Below, in pieces: positions 62,755 through 64,000 of a DNA stretch of 64,000 nt. The position numbers and the translations under genes are program-made. Below the pieces are notes generated by a model. The model searched no databases. It saw only the letters and a list, made by a program, of their open reading frames with translations, and was not told where the DNA came from. Numbering within the stretch: position 1 is the stretch's first letter; each line of letters starts with the position of its first letter. This DNA is from Hyphomonadaceae bacterium (lineage in GTDB: Bacteria > Pseudomonadota > Alphaproteobacteria > Caulobacterales > Hyphomonadaceae): contig JADKDU010000027.1 of NCBI GenBank assembly GCA_016714495.1, positions 124,001 to 188,000 of the forward strand, given 5' to 3'.

Positions 62755-64000
62755 GGATCGTATATTCACTAACCTCTACGGACGCCATGATTTCCGGCTT
62801 GAAGCCGCGAAGCAACGCGGGGCCTGGAATTCCACGAAAGAGCTGATGCAGTTCGGCCCGGAATGGATCTGCGACCAGATCAAGGCATCTGGCTTGCGCG
62901 GCCGTGGCGGCGCCGGCTTCCCGACTGGCCTGAAGTGGACCTTCATGCCGAAGGTCGTGAAGGATCGGCCTCATTATCTCGTCGTGAACGCGGATGAATC
63001 CGAACCCGGCACCTGCAAGGACCGGGACATCATGCGCCACGATCCGCATCTGCTGATCGAGGGGTGCCTGATTGCGTCTTTCGCGATGCGCGCGAACAAG
63101 TGCTACATCTATCTGCGTGGCGAATACATTCGCGAGCGCGAGTGTCTCGAGGAGGCAATTGCCGAAGCCTACAAGGCTGGCTTGGTGGGCAAGAATGCCT
63201 GTGGGTCGGGCTTCGACTTCGACATTTACTGCCACCACGGCGCTGGCGCTTACATCTGCGGTGAAGAGACTGCGCTGCTCGAAAGCCTCGAGGGCAAGAA
63301 GGGCCAGCCGCGCCTGAAGCCGCCGTTCCCGGCAGGTGCGGGTCTCTATGGCTGCCCGACGACGGTCAACAACGTCGAATCGATCGCTGTTGCGCCGACA
63401 ATCCTGCGCCGTGGCGCAGGCTGGTTCGCGGGCTTCGGCCGTCCGAACAACACGGGCACGAAAGTGTTCTGTGTGTCGGGCCATGTTGAGCGGCCGTGCA
63501 ATATTGAAGAAGAGATGTCGATCCCGCTGAAGACGCTCATCGAAGAGCATTGCGGCGGCGTGCGCGGCGGTTGGGGCAACCTGAAAGCCATCATACCGGG
63601 CGGATCGTCGGTGCCGATGATCCCGAAAGACATCTGCGACACCGTACTGATGGATTTCGACGCGCTGCGTGATGTGAAGTCGGGTCTGGGCACGGCGGCG
63701 GTCATCGTGATGGACAAATCAACCGATCTGATCCGGGCGGTCGCCCGTCTCGCCTATTTCTACAAGCACGAAAGCTGCGGCCAGTGTACGCCGTGCCGTG
63801 AAGGCACCGGCTGGATGTGGCGCGTGCTGGAGCGGATGGTGAAGGGCGAGTCCGAAACTGCCGAGATCGACACGTTGCTCGATGTCGCAAGCCAGGTGGA
63901 AGGGCACACTATTTGCGCGCTGGGCGATGCCGCTGCGTGGCCGATTCAGGGGCTGATCCGGCATTTCCGCCAGGAGATCGAGGACCGCATCACGAACTAT
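62741..64000 (+). CDS. nuoF: NADH-quinone oxidoreductase subunit F, 3' end cut
   Basis: The 51-kDa subunit that binds NADH, FMN and the 4Fe-4S cluster N3. 420 residues are visible and perhaps 10-20 are missing at the window edge. It has the FMN/NADH glycine-rich [51 protein letters not shown], and cluster cysteines in [15 protein letters not shown] with the fourth in [17 protein letters not shown]. The GTG at 62741 is read because GAGGAG lies seven bases upstream and the product starts as in relatives ([13 protein letters not shown]). Confidence 0.97.
   Translation, partial: MLLDKDRIFTNLYGRHDFRLEAAKQRGAWNSTKELMQFGPEWICDQIKASGLRGRGGAGFPTGLKWTFMPKVVKDRPHYLVVNADESEPGTCKDRDIMRHDPHLLIEGCLIASFAMRANKCYIYLRGEYIRERECLEEAIAEAYKAGLVGKNACGSGFDFDIYCHHGAGAYICGEETALLESLEGKKGQPRLKPPFPAGAGLYGCPTTVNNVESIAVAPTILRRGAGWFAGFGRPNNTGTKVFCVSGHVERPCNIEEEMSIPLKTLIEEHCGGVRGGWGNLKAIIPGGSSVPMIPKDICDTVLMDFDALRDVKSGLGTAAVIVMDKSTDLIRAVARLAYFYKHESCGQCTPCREGTGWMWRVLERMVKGESETAEIDTLLDVASQVEGHTICALGDAAAWPIQGLIRHFRQEIEDRITNY

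Noticed and set aside
1..64000. CRISPR arrays, insertion sequences, prophage genes, integrase or attachment sites
   Set aside because: No spaced direct repeats, transposase, integrase or phage structural motifs were seen anywhere in the window.

Overview
The window is GC-rich, densely packed alphaproteobacterial chromosome. The gene content points to Caulobacterales, most likely Hyphomonadaceae or a close relative (inference, not proven). Pointers are an HdaA-type DnaA regulator, the rne / amidase / penicillin-binding protein 1A / prfB neighbourhood, an NDUFA12-type complex I accessory protein, a protein related to class II (B12) ribonucleotide reductase, CtrA-like TTAA-N7-TTAAC sites, and a nuoA-F operon with a small membrane protein inside it. 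I see no prophage, insertion sequence, CRISPR array or rRNA. One tRNA (Asp, GTC) is present. Almost everything is housekeeping.

Layout. 0-9.6 kb: purM (cut by the window edge), a DUF2066 protein, hdaA, ppk, ppx, rnd and aspS (purine synthesis, replication control, polyphosphate turnover, RNA processing, tRNA charging). 9.7-14.7 kb: a ParA-like ATPase with a ribbon-helix-helix-like partner, a pentapeptide-repeat protein preceded by a signal-peptide-only mini-ORF, and an 802-residue TSCPD protein. 14.8-20.2 kb: NDUFA12 homologue, mlaD, DUF2155, then aat-accC-accB-aroQ on the minus strand and thiS-thiG on the plus strand. 20.2-25.9 kb, minus strand: a DsbA-like oxidoreductase, an M48 protease with a helical-repeat tail, RNase E and a lipoprotein. 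26.2-32.7 kb, plus strand: a secreted protein of unknown function, amiC, mrcA, and prfB with its programmed frameshift. 33.1-42.3 kb: an outer-membrane receptor with a candidate operator, gyrA, coaD, two cyclophilins, DUF3089 and DUF502. 42.3-49.9 kb: recG, a 900-base gap holding a nested palindromic element, sdhE, mfd and a short-chain dehydrogenase. 49.9-58.5 kb: membrane protein, lipoproteins, DUF2200, an acyl-CoA racemase-like gene, an M1 peptidase, DUF6702 and gspN. 58.6-64 kb: tRNA-Asp, then nuoA, B, C, D, E, a small membrane protein, and nuoF (cut by the window edge).

Sequence quality matters here. Five genes (aspS, accC, a secreted protein at 52.8 kb, the racemase-like gene and the M1 peptidase) are broken by one- or two-base indels, nearly all in short base runs. 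Undoing each indel restores a full-length family-typical protein, or in one case a coherent secreted protein. Since aspS and accC are normally essential, sequencing or assembly error is the simplest explanation. The prfB frameshift is different: it carries the complete canonical recoding signal and is real biology.

Most interesting non-routine items: the nested inverted-repeat element at 44484-44611, the degenerate class II ribonucleotide reductase relative at 12254-14662, the ParA/ribbon-helix-helix pair, the signal-peptide-only leader ORF at 11892-11957, a perfect 8+5+8 palindrome before the TonB-type receptor, and a bulged hairpin directly before the gyrA start codon. I did not find a convincing large undescribed system.
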